A stretch of DNA of 7,277 nucleotides. It comes from Inquilinus sp. (GTDB lineage: Bacteria; Pseudomonadota; Alphaproteobacteria; DSM-16000; Inquilinaceae). The DNA is taken from NCBI GenBank assembly GCA_013003675.1, contig JABDIP010000391.1, positions 1-7,277 of the forward strand, given 5' to 3'. The notes under the pieces are model-generated. The model was not told the DNA's origin, did no database searches, and saw only the letters and a list, made by a program, of their open reading frames with translations. The position numbers were made by a program, and so were the translations under genes. Shown piece after piece: positions 6,204 to 7,277 of this stretch (within the stretch, counting starts at the first letter, position 1; each line of letters begins with the position of its first letter).

Positions 6204-7109
6204 TCAGGGCCACTGCACCCCCGTCGCATTGACATAGACCGCATAAAGCGATGTCGTCGCCGTGATGAAGATGCGGTTCCGGCGCGGGCCGCCGAAGGTC
6301 AGGTTCGAGACGACCTCAGGCACGCGGATTTTCCCGAGAATAGTGCCGTCCGGCGCGAAGCAATGGACGCCGTCGCCGGCGGATGTCCAAAGATTGCCTG
6401 CGGTGTCCAGGCGGAACCCGTCGGCGAGGCCGGGATCGATCTCGGCAAACACCCGACCGTTGCGTAACGCGCCGTCCGCCTCGTCGAAGGCGCGGATGTG
6501 ATGCGGGCCGCCCGGCGAATGCGATCCGCCGGTGTCAGCCACATAGAGGATGCTCTCATCCGGCGAGAAGGCGATGCCGTTCGGCTTGTCGAAATCGTCG
6601 GCGGCGACGGTCAGGCTCTCGGTCTCCGGGTCGAGTCGGAAGACGTAGTTGGCGCCGAGTTCGCTGTCCGCCATGTGCCCTTCGTAGTCCGACAAGATCC
6701 CGTAGGGTGGGTCGGTGAACCAGATCGAGCCATCCGATTTCACCACGACGTCGTTGGGCGAGTTCAACCGCTTGCCGTCGAAACGATCGGCGAGCACGGT
6801 GATCGTACCGTCGGGCTCCGTCCTCGTGACCCGACGTGTTCCGTGCTCACAGGTGACCAGTCGACCCGATCGGTCGCGGGTGTTGCCGTTGGAGAAATCG
6901 GACGGGCTGCGAAAGACCGTGACGCCCAGCCCGTCTCGCCAGCACAGCATGCGGTTGTTGGGAATGTCGCTCCAGACGAGATAGCCGCTATCGGCGACAT
7001 ATACCGGTCCCTCTGCCCACAGCGTGCCGGTATACAGTTTCTCCACCCAGGCATTGCCGAGCATGAGGGCGCGGAACCGCTCGTCCCGGAATTCAAACGC
7101 ATCTGACAT
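6204..7109 (-). CDS. SMP-30/gluconolactonase/LRE-family lactone hydrolase
   Basis: The 301-residue protein is a six-bladed beta-propeller of the SMP-30 group, metal-dependent enzymes that open sugar lactones such as gluconolactone. Four expected metal/active-site residues are visible: Glu33 in WAEGPVY, Asn119 in NSPNDVV, Asn177 in KPNGIAFSPD and Asp230 in LADGFRLD. They match human SMP-30 E18, N103, N154 and D204. The blocks SNGNTRDRSGRLVTCEHG (73-90) and DGSIWFTDPPYGI (126-138) are typical of bacterial proteins annotated as gluconolactonase. There is no signal peptide, so it should act in the cytoplasm. The ATG at 7109 has a strong AAGGGGG ribosome site 8 bases upstream; the frame is open to 7172 but that extension is unsupported. 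No sugar dehydrogenase, kinase or transporter is next to it, so the exact lactone is unknown. Its stop lies 3 bases from the stop of the lipoprotein gene. Confidence 0.92.
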   Translation of the reverse strand: MSDAFEFRDERFRALMLGNAWVEKLYTGTLWAEGPVYVADSGYLVWSDIPNNRMLCWRDGLGVTVFRSPSDFSNGNTRDRSGRLVTCEHGTRRVTRTEPDGTITVLADRFDGKRLNSPNDVVVKSDGSIWFTDPPYGILSDYEGHMADSELGANYVFRLDPETESLTVAADDFDKPNGIAFSPDESILYVADTGGSHSPGGPHHIRAFDEADGALRNGRVFAEIDPGLADGFRLDTAGNLWTSAGDGVHCFAPDGTILGKIRVPEVVSNLTFGGPRRNRIFITATTSLYAVYVNATGVQWP

Positions 7110-7117
7110 GCCTGTTT

Positions 7118-7124
7118 CCCCCTT
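7118..7124 (-). promoter_or_regulatory. Ribosome binding site of the SMP-30-family gene
   Basis: On the minus strand AAGGGGG lies 8 bases before ATG 7109. It decides this start over the upstream in-frame start at 7172, whose extra 21 residues (basic, with no family similarity visible) would be unusual. Confidence 0.7.
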
Positions 7125-7206
7125 GGCGACTCTTTGCCGTCCTACATGCCGCACCCGTAAACCGAATGACAATCATCTTTGGATAGGGTGCTAAGGAAGC
7201 CGCGTC

Positions 7207-7240
7207 GTACTGTCGAGCAGATGTCGCTCCGGTACTGTCG
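7207..7240. repeat. Two direct copies of GTACTGTCG
   Basis: The 9-base word GTACTGTCG occurs at 7207-7215 and again at 7232-7240, 25 bases apart start to start. The copies lie about 100-130 bases upstream of the SMP-30-family start, in the region that should hold its promoter. They could be half-sites for a regulator, but a chance repeat is not excluded. Confidence 0.4.
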
Positions 7241-7250
7241 CAAAGGTGGT

Positions 7251-7277
7251 ATGATGGTGGAAGCCATTCCGGGTGCC
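7251..7277 (+). CDS. Possible start of a divergent gene cut by the window end
   Basis: ATG 7251 and ATG 7254 in one frame open a reading frame MMVEAIPGA that runs off the window. An AAAGG (7242-7246) lies 4 and 7 bases upstream of them. Only nine codons are visible, so neither coding status nor function can be judged. A gene diverging from the SMP-30 gene would fit the layout. Confidence 0.2.

Noticed and set aside
5539..6237. Plus-strand open frame of 232 codons overlapping the lipoprotein gene
   Set aside because: It is Arg/Ser/Cys/Trp-rich, as expected of an off-frame reading of GC-rich coding sequence. The other frame has the lipoprotein signal.
7166..7176. ATGACAATCAT dyad upstream of the SMP-30 gene as an operator
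   Set aside because: The arms are only 4 bases and do not extend; too weak to call.
3711..7277. Genomic island inserted at tRNA-Lys
   Set aside because: No integrase, no repeat of the tRNA 3' end and no composition shift in the coding genes is visible in the window.

Overview
The window is GC-rich, and its coding frames show the strong G/C third-position bias of a high-GC alphaproteobacterium. The GyrA sequence fits this: it has an extra acidic insertion in the C-terminal domain, and coaD follows directly. The sequence gives no firm name below class level; a Rhodospirillales-like bacterium is a guess. No transposase, integrase, phage gene or CRISPR array is visible.

Layout. (1) Positions 1-176 hold the 3' end of a membrane protein gene, probably a LysE/RhtB-type exporter. 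(2) A short leader with two inverted repeats precedes gyrA (DNA gyrase subunit A, GTG start at 333) and coaD (phosphopantetheine adenylyltransferase). The two are co-oriented with a 33-base gap and are probably co-transcribed. (3) A tRNA-Lys(UUU) gene with its own good promoter candidate lies at 3711-3786. (4) On the minus strand, a secreted DUF1194 protein (von Willebrand A-like, intact metal-site motif) lies just upstream of a membrane-embedded CREST/alkaline-ceramidase-like hydrolase that keeps all five signature residues of the family. They may form a two-gene unit. (5) A gene-poor, locally AT-richer stretch of about 340 bases separates that pair from a small divergent lipoprotein gene of unknown function. 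(6) The lipoprotein gene converges, with only 3 bases between stop codons, on an SMP-30/gluconolactonase-family gene on the minus strand.

The left half is housekeeping (DNA topology, coenzyme A synthesis, translation). The right half is accessory: envelope proteins and one sugar-lactone-type hydrolase. The least understood parts are the DUF1194 plus CREST-hydrolase pair and the orphan lipoprotein. I see no clear evidence of a fully new system; the pair is the best candidate for follow-up.
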